Shown here: piece after piece, positions 47,180 through 57,745 of the stretch
Numbering within the stretch: the stretch's first letter is position 1
How the letters are laid out: the number at the start of each line of letters is the position of its first letter
Assembly (NCBI RefSeq): GCF_000237925.1
Contig: NC_031496.1
Coordinates: forward strand, 23,199,288 to 23,263,287
Direction of reading: 5' to 3'
Length of the DNA: 64,000 nucleotides
DNA from: Schistosoma mansoni
Taxonomy: Eukaryota > Platyhelminthes > Trematoda > Strigeidida > Schistosomatidae
Notes under the pieces: generated by a model
Databases searched by the model: none
What the model was told of the DNA's origin: nothing
What the model saw: only the letters and a program-made list of their open reading frames with translations
Made by a program: the position numbers and the translations under genes

Positions 47180-47570
47180 CTTTCTCACTGTCGTTTTAAG
47201 GAGAGTAGGATGATAGCCAGCAGTAGGATATAAGACTCATGTTCTGTCCCATTTAGTACCCATTAGGTGAATGTATCCGAATTCCAGTTTTGGTATCCAC
47301 TCCCGGACACGAACCCAGTATTTTCAGCTATTTACTTGTATAAGAGGGATGGATTGTATTTCATTTCTAAGCGTTTTAATCTTTTCGTCGATGTTGAAGA
47401 ACAGCAACTGATTAGCCTCTATTGATTTATGTGAAACTTTGGAGGATTGTCTTAATGATGTTATTAAGTTACAAGCATTTGTAAGTAGAGAGTCACAGAT
47501 AAAACGAAACACCTGTCTTGGATTATTACTACCAGACACTATCCAACTCTGATTAACGTTCATGTGACCT
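47180..47570. mobile_element. Probable decayed Sm-alpha doublet
   Basis: The left part is a worn reverse copy (gatagccagcagtaggatat, ccggacacgaacccagtatt). The right part, near 47500, is a worn forward copy (aaacgaaacacctgtcttgg, gacactatccaactctgatt). Confidence 0.5.
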
Positions 47571-47599
47571 AATATCAATATCATGACAATCATGACAAT

Positions 47600-48725
47600 C
47601 ATGAAAGGCCTGGAACCTGTTGCTGGGGGCTATCTTGAATTTGTTGAATTTGTCAGTATCCCAAAGAAAAGCCGTATTAAACTATTTTGATGTCGTCTTC
47701 CCCGTTTTCCAGTGCCTCTTAAGTTTTAATCTTATCTTGGCGACAAGCAAATGATGATCGGATGCTATATCAGCTCCTCTTCTGGTTCTCACATCCTCCA
47801 TCATCCTCCTGAACTTTTTGTTGATTCAGATATGGTCGATTTGATTTTGTGTAGTGTGATCCGGTGAAATCCAAGTGGTTTTGTGTATGTTTTTGTGTGG
47901 GAATATGGTGCCACCTATGACCAGTTTATGAAGGCACATAGGTTTGCAAATCTCTCACCATTTTCGTCCTTTCTCCCAGTCCACGTTGTCCCATGACGTC
48001 TTCGTATCCAAGTTGTCCATTCCAACCTTCGCATTGAAATCTCCCATCAGAATGTCAGGGTCCTTGTTTGGGCACTTCTCGAAGATCGACTGCAGCCTAT
48101 CGTAGAATTGATCTTTAGCGTCTTCATCATAGTCGTTGATAGGCGCATAGCATTGTATGATGTTCATTGTAATGCCCTCTCTCTTTGTTTTGAAGGAGGC
48201 TTTGATGATCCTCGGTCCATGAGATTCCCATCCAATAAGTGCATTTTGTGCTTTTCTGGACAGTATCAATGCCACTCCTCGTGTATGGGGGGCATTTTCT
48301 TCTTCATGACCGGAATATAACAGAAGTTCCCCTGAAGATGGTCGTTGTTGTTCAACCTGCATCCAATGTGTTTCACTGATTCCAAGCACCTCCAGGTTGT
48401 TTTCTCATTTCTGCAGCAATTTGGAAGACCCTCCCAGTCTCCCACATTGTCCGGACATTCCGTGTACCTGTTAAAATTGTCGCTCTGGTTGTTAGAATGT
48501 GCATCGGCCTCATGACTTCCGAAGGAACTCGGCTTTCATCAGGAGACGTCATAATTATTTCTTCAACTCCCAGGTCAGAGTTTAAATGGTTTGAATAATT
48601 TTTTCTGGTTAGCATTTTTTTAGCGAGTTGGTTTTCTAGGAGATGGAGTCGCTAACCCTATGCCCAACCGTCCTCCTTCAACCGGGCTTGAGACCGGCAG
48701 TAGACTCCGGCGGAGTTATCAACTT
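47600..48725 (-). mobile_element. RTE LINE, 5' UTR plus endonuclease, 3' part missing
   Basis: On the minus strand: 5' UTR at 48605-48725; then EN (RNVRTMWETGRVFQIAAEMR, LGISETHWMQ, GHEEENAPHTRGVALILS, MNIIQCYAPINDYDEDAKDQ, ILMGDFNAKVGMDN) down to RTRRGADIASDH-like and KRHWKTGKT near 47.7 kb. GDFNAKV and the terminal SDH are the AP-endonuclease catalytic motifs. A frameshift separates the first part from LGISETHW. Losing the 3' end is unusual for LINE insertions. Confidence 0.9.
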
Positions 48726-49264
48726 CAATAGAGTTCATTTATATTTTTATCGTCAAAAGTAAAATGTTAACGTTGTATTTATACGCTAATTAATTACCGG
48801 GTAGGTAATTCGTTTTGTTTCGAAAAAACACCATCGAAACATCTTCACATAACTTTATTCAAATAAAGTAAATCATTTGTGACTCAATTTCAATATGGTT
48901 TGCTTTTTTCAAAAAGGATTTATGTGACTGTGTGGTGTACACTAATTTCGAATTTAACGATGTGAATTAGTAAAACAATATTAGTTTTCTACATAACTCA
49001 ATGCTCAAATCACTAACGGTTACGATAAATTCATTTATACGTACACTGATAAATATATACAATAATAAACAATTGTATACTAGTGAGTGTGAAATATGAG
49101 TAGAACTATTCAGCGAATACCATCAACCACCCAAAAGCATGCAACATGATAAAAAATTCAGATTGATAAGTATCTTATCTTAAATCAGGAGAACTACTGC
49201 ATTCGACTAATTTCAATCATTTAGTTCAGTAATTAGTTAATAATAGGAAATACTATTGCTTACT
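48726..49264. other. AT-rich spacer, nothing recognised
   Basis: No supported gene or repeat was recognised. Confidence 0.5.
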
Positions 49265-49640
49265 AACCTCTTACTTACCCATGGTGGAGGAGCACAGGCC
49301 GCTCACCAGCATTCTCCATCCAACTCAGTCCTAGGCAGTCCTTTCCATCTACTATTCATCCTTTTAATGTCTGCCTCCAATCCTCGATGCAATGTATTTC
49401 ATGGTGCCGAAGTTTGATGATTTCCTCAATGTATGTTCTATCCACTTCCAAAGTATTTTCCTGACTTTTTCTTCAGATGGAAGTTGGTTTGTTCTCTCCC
49501 ACAGTAGGCTGTTGCTGATGGTATCCGGCCAACGAACATTGAGTATCTTACATAGATAATTGTTTATAAATACTTGTAGTTTTTCAATGATGGTTGTGAT
49601 AGTTCTCCAAGTTTCAGCTCCGTGCAGTAGAACACCATAG
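49265..49640 (-). mobile_element. RTE LINE 3' part
   Basis: Minus strand: [69 protein letters not shown], then the tail. It is not colinear with the 47.6-kb copy (it lies on its 5' side), so it is a separate insertion. Confidence 0.9.
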
Positions 49641-50534
49641 GACAATTGAACAAATTAATTTAGGTGTTTTTCAGTATTTAGTATTTCGCCAAATCACTGA
49701 GTGAGACAAGAAATCTCTCCACTTTTTTAGTAAAAGGTAAATGCGGATGTTTTAAATGTACAGCATATTTTACATCGTTTCTGATGCTGCAGTCTAAGAC
49801 CACAATCATTCAGTTCACAGGACATTTAAAACATTCACTGGGTGTACTAACTTTCCTAAAGACTTGTCCTCTTTTCAAAAACACTGTTGTTTAACATGCT
49901 TTTATTCCTAAAGTTGCACTAAATGTTGTGCATATTGACTCTTCATTTAGATTACATCTTATTCCTTGAAATAATGCAGTAATTTTTTGATTTAATTTGC
50001 CAAACAAACGTATCTTGTAACCATATTCACAGCACAAGGTGTGGAGTGAAACGAATCAGATTGTTGAAGATCATGAAGTATTGTGCAGTATCATAACTAT
50101 CTTTTTGTTCATATAGCACTATCTTATGTCCACAAAATATCGCTTTCTTTATATTTTGTCCAATGACACACAAAGGATGTAGGCAAGTTTTAACGAAATT
50201 CATGATTTGCCTCTACCAAACAAAACACCTCTTTAGACATCCATAATTTCAACGGCTTCCTTACACAGTTAGTTCATAATATAAATTAGTTTCAAATTAC
50301 TGATTGTTTTTATCATTTACTGATTACTGTATATACACATATTATTTTCATTCACTCAGATAGATGAATTAGTCAGTTTCAGAATTAAAATGATAAGAAG
50401 AACGAAGAATATTGAAGAAAAAACCCAGCAAAAACAAAATGCATGGTACAATCAATCAACATAGTAATTGTTTTCTTCAAGGTTTATCTCATTATTTTTT
50501 AACGATATTAATCCAACGATATATACTAATAATC
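49641..50534. other. AT-rich spacer, nothing recognised
   Basis: No supported gene or repeat was recognised. Confidence 0.5.
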
Positions 50535-50592
50535 ATAGTTGAAATCATGAGTCAATTGAAGCTAGATCACCATGGAAAACATGGAAGCACTG

Positions 50593-50657
50593 GGGCGGCC
50601 CCGCGGCAGCGCTGCGGCTGATCGTCTACGCTTCCGGCCGACCTCCCTACATGCGCC
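50593..50657. other. GC-rich tract at gap edge, origin unclear
   Basis: About 65 bp (cggccccgcggcagcgctgc and following) is far richer in GC than anything else in the window and unlike the SINE it interrupts. It may be contamination, a vector or bacterial read end, or a real insertion. Confidence 0.7.
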
Positions 50658-50857
50658 NNNNNNNNNNNNNNNNNNNNNNNNNNNNNNNNNNNNNNNNNNN
50701 NNNNNNNNNNNNNNNNNNNNNNNNNNNNNNNNNNNNNNNNNNNNNNNNNNNNNNNNNNNNNNNNNNNNNNNNNNNNNNNNNNNNNNNNNNNNNNNNNNNN
50801 NNNNNNNNNNNNNNNNNNNNNNNNNNNNNNNNNNNNNNNNNNNNNNNNNNNNNNNNN
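50658..50857. other. Assembly gap, 200 N
   Basis: Exactly 200 N at the centre of an inverted SINE pair. Confidence 0.99.
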
Positions 50858-50900
50858 GTAGGTCCTGGGTTCGAATCTCGCTAGGTGAGATCGTGGCTGC

Positions 50901-50946
50901 GCACTGCTGAGGAGTCCCATAGTAGGACGAAACGGCCATCCAGTGC
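50901..50946 (+). ncRNA. Hammerhead ribozyme, family B, one weak pair
   Basis: Helix I gcactg/cagtgc, core CTGAGGA at 50907-50913, helix II gtcc/ggac, GAAA. The triplet is ATC, still NUH, which turns the second pair of helix III into C-A. Activity would be reduced or lost. Confidence 0.6.
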
Positions 50947-51087
50947 TTCCAGGTTTTCCACGGTGGTCTAGCTTTAATTGACTCATGAATTCAACTATAA
51001 AAATACTGAAATCTCCACAAAACCCCTTCTGAATATACTAATTACTTGTGGTTTTGTAATCAAATTAATTGCCTTTTAGTTAATTTG

Positions 51088-51168
51088 CCCAGGACAGGGT
51101 TGGATGGAGAATACTGGTGTGCAGCCTATGCTCCTCCACGAGGAGTAACAGGCGTAACTAACCAACAA
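51088..51168 (+). mobile_element. RTE LINE 3' tail
   Basis: gcccaggacagggttggatg through cctatgctcctccacgagga to gtaacaggcgtaac. Only about 80 bp remain. Confidence 0.85.
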
Positions 51169-51904
51169 AAAAATTTAGTTAATGGATTGATAATTATATT
51201 TCAACTGTATTACACTATATGAATATTACGGCAAATATTTAGGTATAAACTTATCTAAGCAATATTAAGCTAAGATAGCACTTGTTTAACCAGTCTTCAT
51301 CATTGTTTTGTTTGATTGATATACTTCACAATTTTATTAAAAAAAGTAATACAAGTAAGGATTTACCTAAAGTGTTTAAATTGAAAATCTTTTTACTAAT
51401 AGTTGTTAATTGTTTTAAATGTACACACAGTTGTTAATTCGTTTTTATAACAAGCAAATTAGTACACGAAAGCTGATTTTATGTAACGAGAAAAACAGTA
51501 TGAAATGGGCAAATGAAAATTTTAGTTTTTTTGACATTAATTTGATGTAATAACATGTTGACAGTGAACCAGTGAAAATGGGTGGCAATGGATGATTGTT
51601 ATATTTTAACTTTAGACCTATTCTATCGATGTTCACTCACTAATTGAAATAAAATCGAATTCAAAATCTTAGTCTAGTGATGAACATGTTTCTTTCAATT
51701 CATTAAATCAATATAATATTGTCAATCATTATAGCTTTTATTAATGTATTTTTTGATGTTACTGCTTTTTTTTTGGTTGATACTAGTATGTGATGAAAAT
51801 CTCTTTTTATGAAATACTTTCGAACCGTTAAAAAACTGATCAGTTTACTAGTTAACCTAACGAAAATGACCTTAAACTTGATTCGATGCATTATAAGCAG
51901 AGAT
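51169..51904. other. AT-rich spacer, nothing recognised
   Basis: No supported gene or repeat was recognised. Confidence 0.5.
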
Positions 51905-52090
51905 ATATGGTAAGATGGTGGTTGGAGGTGGTCAATAGGAAACCCTGGACCCGGGTTTCGTGCTACTTGGCACTCGTCAGCAAGGTTTATCTGTAATCTT
52001 GAGGGAACTGGTGCTCCCTGACGGATTCGATTCCGTGTCACTCAGCTTCACAATCAGAGACGTTACCAATCAGCTATTCGGGCCGCGACC
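51905..52090 (-). mobile_element. SINE family C with tRNA-like head
   Basis: On the minus strand: tRNA-like head with A-box-like tagctgattggtaacgtc and B-box-like ggaatcgaatccgtc, a spacer, a hammerhead (51940-51988), then a 3' part gaccacctccaaccaccatc. It is a distinct family from Sm-alpha with the same layout: Pol III-type head followed by a ribozyme. Confidence 0.8.
51940..51988 (-). ncRNA. Hammerhead ribozyme, family C, stems intact
   Basis: On the minus strand: helix I aaaccttg/cagggttt (8 bp with one G-U pair), core CTGACGA, helix II gtgc/gcac with loop caagta, GAAA, helix III within the palindrome ACCCGGGT, triplet GTC. All three helices differ in sequence from families A and B yet remain paired. 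This is the best-preserved ribozyme in the window. Confidence 0.8.
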
Positions 52091-52375
52091 GATATATGGT
52101 GGCTAGCACTGGAATTCAGGACGTGAGTTTCGTCCCTTTTGAGACTCGTCAGCTGGATGTACTTGCATCCGAGATGATGTTCACTTCAGAGATCGAACCG
52201 TTCTCTCCAAACGCCATTGTATTATTTATTTAGTTACTGCTTATGACGATTGTGAATTAAGGCTATTACGAGCAAATCTTTACTGGATATACATGTCCTA
52301 AAAGAAGGCTAATCAATTGCAGTCCTGAACATCAACTGGAAGATTCAATCAACCAATGAGAATGAATTTATTTGA
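52091..52375. mobile_element. Sm-alpha fold-back doublet (- then + tail)
   Basis: A reverse copy, about 52091-52243, with ribozyme and tRNA-like head (atcgaaccgttctctccaaa), is joined to a forward tail from about 52245 (gacgattgtgaattaaggct ... caactggaagattcaa). It directly abuts the family-C copy. Confidence 0.8.
52113..52160 (-). ncRNA. Hammerhead ribozyme, Sm-alpha, mostly intact
   Basis: On the minus strand: CTGACGA, helix II gtct/ggac (one wobble), GAAA, helix III AC..GT with loop tcac, triplet GTC, helix I with one C-A mismatch. Possibly still active. Confidence 0.65.
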
Positions 52376-53239
52376 TATAACATATTTGTTCAGGGCAGAA
52401 AATTTTTAAAAAGCTAGTTGAATGCACACTCCACTTTTTAGTAAACACTATTCATTATTACAATGGAATGTTTATAGACGTATCAACGTTAATTTCTTAT
52501 AAACTAAACTATTAATCGTTCTCTCTCAGTATCCGAAGGTTCAGAGTTTGGTCCACTACGAAGTGGTCGTGAGTGGTTTTTACTGAGATGTTCCACACCA
52601 TAACGAAACAGATGTCTAGTGCTTCCTGTTTTCAATGGCTACTCAACTGAGATCAGTTCGTCATATTACCTGTGAAAGAAAAGATTTTGCAACGTTTAAA
52701 AATTATTTGATCGATTACACAACGTAGTTAACACTTATAACGTATTCGTTACACAATACATTCATATATATTGTAGGATTAAATTGTTTACTTAGTTATT
52801 ATTTAAATGACGGAAACAAAACTTGAATTGGGATCTACAACTAGCTTAAACAAAATGTCCAATTTTGATCAGGCTTAAAAATAATAACAGGATAGAGATA
52901 AGGTTGAGGAACATTCCTAAGATGTTCTTAAAAGGACCTTGAGGAACTTTCGTCCTCTTCTAGTCAGTGGAAAAGCTAATAGCAAGAATGAATAACTTAT
53001 TGGTAAGTCTTCTAAATGAACGCTCGATTTGATTTTCTATACTTTTCTAATAACCTCGGGCTAAATCTATGCGGCAATTTGGACACAAGTGTAAAGGCGC
53101 GAAGTACAGAACTAAAGACTGGTAATAGGGATTCATTTGACTCTCAAAATAAACCGAAATGATTTGAGAATAAATCCCATTCTATATGATTTGTTTACGG
53201 TGTGGTGTGGGTTATAAATATTCACACAAGTAGTATATG
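52376..53239. other. Spacer with a worn family-B relic
   Basis: Near 52.53-52.66 kb ggttcagagtttgg, ccataacgaaacagatgtct and gtgcttcctgttttcaatgg suggest an old forward family-B SINE. No gene. Confidence 0.45.
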
Positions 53240-53525
53240 GTGATGATCGAACATTGAATGTATTTCAGTAGAAGATCGATAAGGAGAGAACGGGAAGGGC
53301 ACGCTATTGGTACGAAAATGCATGAACAATTATAATCGGAGACTATGAACGGATATTTGCAGAAGAAACAGTCCTATTGAGACAGTTGATTGTTATTTTG
53401 CAAATTAAGTGTTCACTTTATGGTTCTCATACTTTAATGAGATATTCTGTAATGTTGTACTCAAACACATTCGATTGTCCCCACTCGTGTTCTTGTTCAC
53501 TACGACGGTTATATTACCATTCAGG
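53240..53525 (+). repeat. Dispersed repeat F, diverged copy
   Basis: Shares with 44.34 kb the series gatcgataaggagagaacgg-like, actatgaacggatatttgca, ttatggttctcata and attctgtaatgtt..actcaaacacattcg. It lies just upstream of the longest LINE copy. Confidence 0.5.
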
Positions 53526-53574
53526 TCTGTATAAACTGGAATACGTTGTATTTAATAGTAATATTTTATGAACT

Positions 53575-56260
53575 TACTGTAGGTTCATGGAACGTTCAGA
53601 CAATGTGGGAAACTGAGAGGACCAGTCAAACAGCAATGGAAATGAGGAGATACAAATTGACAGTACTTGAAATCAGCGAAGTTCATTGGACACAAACTTG
53701 ACGGCAAAGACTAGATACGGGAAAGATGCTGCTGTACTTTGATCACGAAGAAGAAAATGCTACACACACTCACGGAGTTGTTCTAATGCTGCCCAAACAA
53801 GCACAAAATGCACTTGTAGAATGGGAATCTCATGGATCCAGAATTATCAAAGCATCGTTCAAAACAAAGAAGGAGTGGATCACAATGAATGTTATCCAAC
53901 GTTATGCACACACCAATGATAGCAACGACGACAGTAAAGATCAGTTCTACTCGAGGCTTCAATCAATCATAGCGAAGTGCCCAAGAAAGGATCTCAACAT
54001 CCTGATGGGAGATCTAAACGCCAAAGTTGAAATGGACAACACCGGATATGAAGATATCATGGGACGACATGGACTGGGAGAGAGAAACGAAAATGGGGAG
54101 AGATTCGCGAACCTATGTGCATCCAATAAATTGGTTATAGGCCTCACAATATTCCCACACAAACGCATAGACAAAGCTACATGGGTCTCACTGGATCACA
54201 CCACGGAGAACCAGAGAGATTATATTTGCATCAGTAAAAAATCCAGAAAGACAATGGAAAACGTGAGAACAAGGAGAGGAGCTGACATAACTGCAGACTA
54301 CCACTAGCTGATTGTGGCCAAGATGAAACTGAAGCTAAAGAAACACTGAACAACTGGGGAAACAGCAGTGCAAAGGTTCAATACAGCCTTCCTTCGAGAT
54401 ACTAACAAACTCAACGAATTCATGATAACTCTCGACTTCAGGTTTCAAGCTTTACAGGATCTACTGAAACAACAAGGAACTACCACGGAGGACAACTGGA
54501 AAAGGATGGAAGAAGCACTAACGTCAACATGTCAGGAGGTATTGGGTCGCAACAATCATCATCATAAGGAATGGATTTCTATGGGAACCGTGGACAAGAT
54601 TCAAGAAAGGAAAAGCAAGAAGACAGCAATTAGAAGCAGTCGAACATGAGCATATAAACTCAGGGCGCAAGCAGAGTACGCAGAAGCGAACAGGAAAGTG
54701 AAGAAGAGCAGAAATACATGGAAGAACTAGCAACGACGGCGGAAAAAGCTGCAAGAGAAGGGAATATGATACAACGAAGAAACTAGCAGAGAGATATGGC
54801 AAACCGGAGAGACCAGTCAACGACAGAGAAGGAAAGACAATCATGGAGATTCAAGAACAGAGGAAAAGATGGGCAGAATACTTTGAGGAACTACTGAATA
54901 GCTCTATTGAATCTACCGGACATCTAAGTAGCACACACTGACCTCCCTATATCTATCACTTCACCAACGATCGAGGTAGTCAAGGTGGCCATCAGACAAA
55001 TCAGGAGTTGGAAACGGCAGGATCTGACAACATACCAGCTGAAGCACTGACGTCAGACATTGAAGTAACTGCAAACATGCTACACCTTCTATTCAAGAAT
55101 ATTTGGAAAGAGGAACAAGTGCCAACGGACTGGAAAGAAGGTTACCTCATCAATATACCAAAGAAAGGAGATCTGGGTAAATGCGAGAATTACAGAGGCA
55201 TCAGTTTGTTGTCAGTACCAGAAAACGTTTTCAACAGAGTGTTGCTCATTCGGATGAAAGATGCAGTAAACGCTTGACTTCGAGACCAACAGGTCGGATT
55301 CCGTAAGGATCGGTCGTACATAGACCAAATTGCGACACTATGGATCCTCGTCGAACAATCAGTTGAGTGGAACTCATCACTATTCATCAATTTCATTGAC
55401 CATGAGAAGGCGTTTGACAGTGTGGAGAAGGTAACCTTATATAAACTTCTTCGACGCTATGGAGTTCTTGAGAAGATCGTCAACATGATCCGGAACTCAT
55501 ACGACGGACTACAGTGCAAAGTGCTGCATGGAGGAGAGCTGACAGATGCATTTCCAGTAAGGACCGGAGTCAGATAAGGCTGTCTACCTTCCCTCTTCCT
55601 CTTTCTTATGGTAAATGATTAGATTATGAAGACCTCGAAATCTGAGGGGAAGCACGGAATACAATGAACATCTCAGAATCAATTAGACGATTTGGACTTC
55701 GCAGATGACCTAGCCCTCCAATCTCATACACATGAGCAGATACAGGCGAAGACAACAAATGTAGCAGCAGTCTCTGAATCAATAAGCCTCAACATACACA
55801 AAGGAAAAATCAAGATTCTCAAATACAAAGCAGAGAACGCTAACCCAGTCACACTTGATGGAGAAACTCTGGAAGATGTAGAAACATTCACGTACCTGGG
55901 AAGCATCATTGATAAACAAGGAGGATCTGATGCAGATGTAAAGGCGAGAATCGGCAAAGCAAGGGTAGCATTTCTACAATATATGGAATTCAAAACAACT
56001 GTCAACTAATTTCAAAGTCAGAATCTTCAATACGAACGTCAAGACAGTCCTACTGTATGGAGCTGAAACATGGAGAACCACTACATTCATCTTCAAGAAG
56101 GTACAAGTACTTATAAACAGTTGTTTACACAAAATACTCAACATACACTGGCCTGATACCATCAGCATCAGCGTTTTATGGGAGAGGACAAACCAGCTTC
56201 TAGCTGAAGAGTGAATTAGGAAAAGACGTTGATTATGGGTCGGACATACATTCGTGCATA
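53575..56260 (+). mobile_element. RTE LINE (SR2/SjR2-like), longest copy, broken
   Basis: EN domain 53590-54300: GSWNVQTMWETERTS, LEISEVHWTQT, GHEEENA-like DHEEENA, ILMGDLNAKVEMDN, TENQRDYICI (His of the usual DHIC replaced by Tyr) and RTRRGADITADYH. The linker is 54300-54960. RT 54960-55990: DNIPAEAL, DWKEGYLINIPKKGD, NYRGISLLS, a VGFRKDRS-like segment near 55290, FIDHEKAFDSVE, NSYDGLQCKV, FADDLAL (catalytic FADD box) and GSIIDKQGGSDAD. Thumb and C-terminus run to about 56.26 kb, where the usual LRREMETDMKRM tail is missing. There are at least six stops or frame breaks, for example TAG at 54305 and 55620, so it is dead. No 5' UTR is attached. Confidence 0.93.
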
Positions 56261-56439
56261 CATACTATCGTGAGAATGCTCTTCGACCAACCACGTAGAT
56301 TGTGGTGAAGAGTGTTGGAAAATCTATGGTTGGAATTTTGGATATCAATGACTTCAGTACACACAACTGACACGTTGATCAAATACAATTCCAGGAACCA
56401 GGTGAATTTTCTCCGATTTCGCTTGTGGTATTTGTACTA

Positions 56440-56590
56440 AATGATAATTCTTTTGTACTTGATTGCGCGTTTGCTACAGATTTTAAATGTAACACATCCA
56501 CTTGTGCTCATCCAGTTCTGCATTACTAAATAACACTATCATTAAAATTTTTAGTTAGTACATTAATTTAAATGCTTCTAATTATCATAG
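56440..56590 (+). repeat. Repeat J downstream of the LINE, copy 1
   Basis: Words attcttttgtacttgattgc, catccacttgtgctcat and ttttagttagtacatta recur in the same order at 57.61-57.75 kb. Confidence 0.55.
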
Positions 56591-57319
56591 GGATTCTATC
56601 GCTATATCTATAGCTTAGTTAATATATGAAAACGATTGTTTTGGGCAGGTACGGCAACTATGTGCTAACTGTCTTTCACAAGTATCTAACAGTAAACACT
56701 TTATAGATATTCTTGATTTTTCGTTACTTACACTTAAAATATTCATGATCCGTTGTTAACAACAAGCGCTAAAAATGTTTCATTTTCTGTAGCAGCTTTA
56801 AGAATTCTCTATCGATCTATGGAGAACAATGTGATAACTCAAGTGTTGACCGTTTCGAGGAACTGCTTATTTATGATCATTCGCCTGATGTCTTTAATGA
56901 ATGGACTTTCAGTTTTCTTTTACCTGATGACCTGTATATTATTCTTTTTCATGACGACATATGGTCTAGAGTACCACATATGTGTTTTATTTGATTCTGA
57001 AGCGAAAAACTGTCCAATACACAATCTCTTGATTTTTAGATATGATTATTGTCTGTAAGGAACCAATTGATCGGTTTGTATAGATTAGTATTGAAACAAA
57101 AGATGACTATCTCTTTGATTAGTTACTATTATTTCAATAGTTTTACCATGGTAGAATTAAGCTATGGACTGTTTTTAGAATGCAAGTTATTTCAGATTCA
57201 ATTATATTACAAGGTAATAAACAGAAATTCAGCTTAAATTCAGTTAAATACACTAATTTTAACAAAAAACAACTTTGTTAATTAGTATAATATTTCAAAT
57301 TGTCTGCTGTAATAAAAAT
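56591..57319. other. AT-rich spacer, nothing recognised
   Basis: A hydrophobic open frame at 56753-57058 lacks splice or family evidence. Confidence 0.45.
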
Positions 57320-57600
57320 GTCTGCATACAAACATCAAAGTGAGAATCTTCCATACGAACGTCAAGACTATTCTACTATATGGAGCTGAAAATCGGAGAA
57401 CTACCACAAATATCTTTGAAAAGCTACAAGTATTTATAAACAATTGTCTGCACAAGGTACTGAATGTCCGTTGACCGGATACCATTAACAGCAGCCTACT
57501 GTAGGATAGGACAAACCAGATTCCATCTGAAGAGGAGAATATACGTTGTAAGTATATAGGACACACATTGAGGAAACCATGAAACTGCATCACGAAGTAA
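57320..57600 (+). mobile_element. RTE LINE C-terminal fragment
   Basis: Reads KVRIFHTNVKTILLYGAEN-like, [17 protein letters not shown], then a degraded TRKPWKW..IGHTLRKP region. Broken and truncated on both sides. Confidence 0.85.
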
Positions 57601-57609
57601 GCTTTTATT

Positions 57610-57745
57610 CGGAATCCTGAAAGAATGATTCCTTTGTACTTGGTTGAGCGTTGAGTATGGACTTTAAACATAGGACATTCATTTGTGCTCATAAAGTTCT
57701 AACTGTCTGAAATCGCGCTCTTTAGTAAGCTTTTAGTACATTATT
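57610..57745 (+). repeat. Repeat J downstream of the LINE, copy 2
   Basis: gattcctttgtacttggttg, acattcatttgtgctcat and gcttttagtacatta align with 56.44-56.59 kb. Confidence 0.55.

Larger units (their letters stand above)
50535..51035. mobile_element. SINE family B fold-back doublet spanning an assembly gap
   Basis: The left reverse arm (gagtcaattgaagctagatc, ggaagcactgg) stops at 50592, where a very GC-rich tract runs into the gap. The right forward arm begins gtaggtcctgggttcgaatc, passes the hammerhead and ends ctccacaaaaccccttctga. Confidence 0.8.

Noticed and set aside
54524-54844. Minus-strand frame in the 53.6-56.3 kb region
   Set aside because: Antisense shadow of the LINE linker region.
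56753-57058. Hydrophobic frame as part of a second receptor
   Set aside because: No conserved receptor motif, no splice signals, and the neighbourhood consists of repeats.
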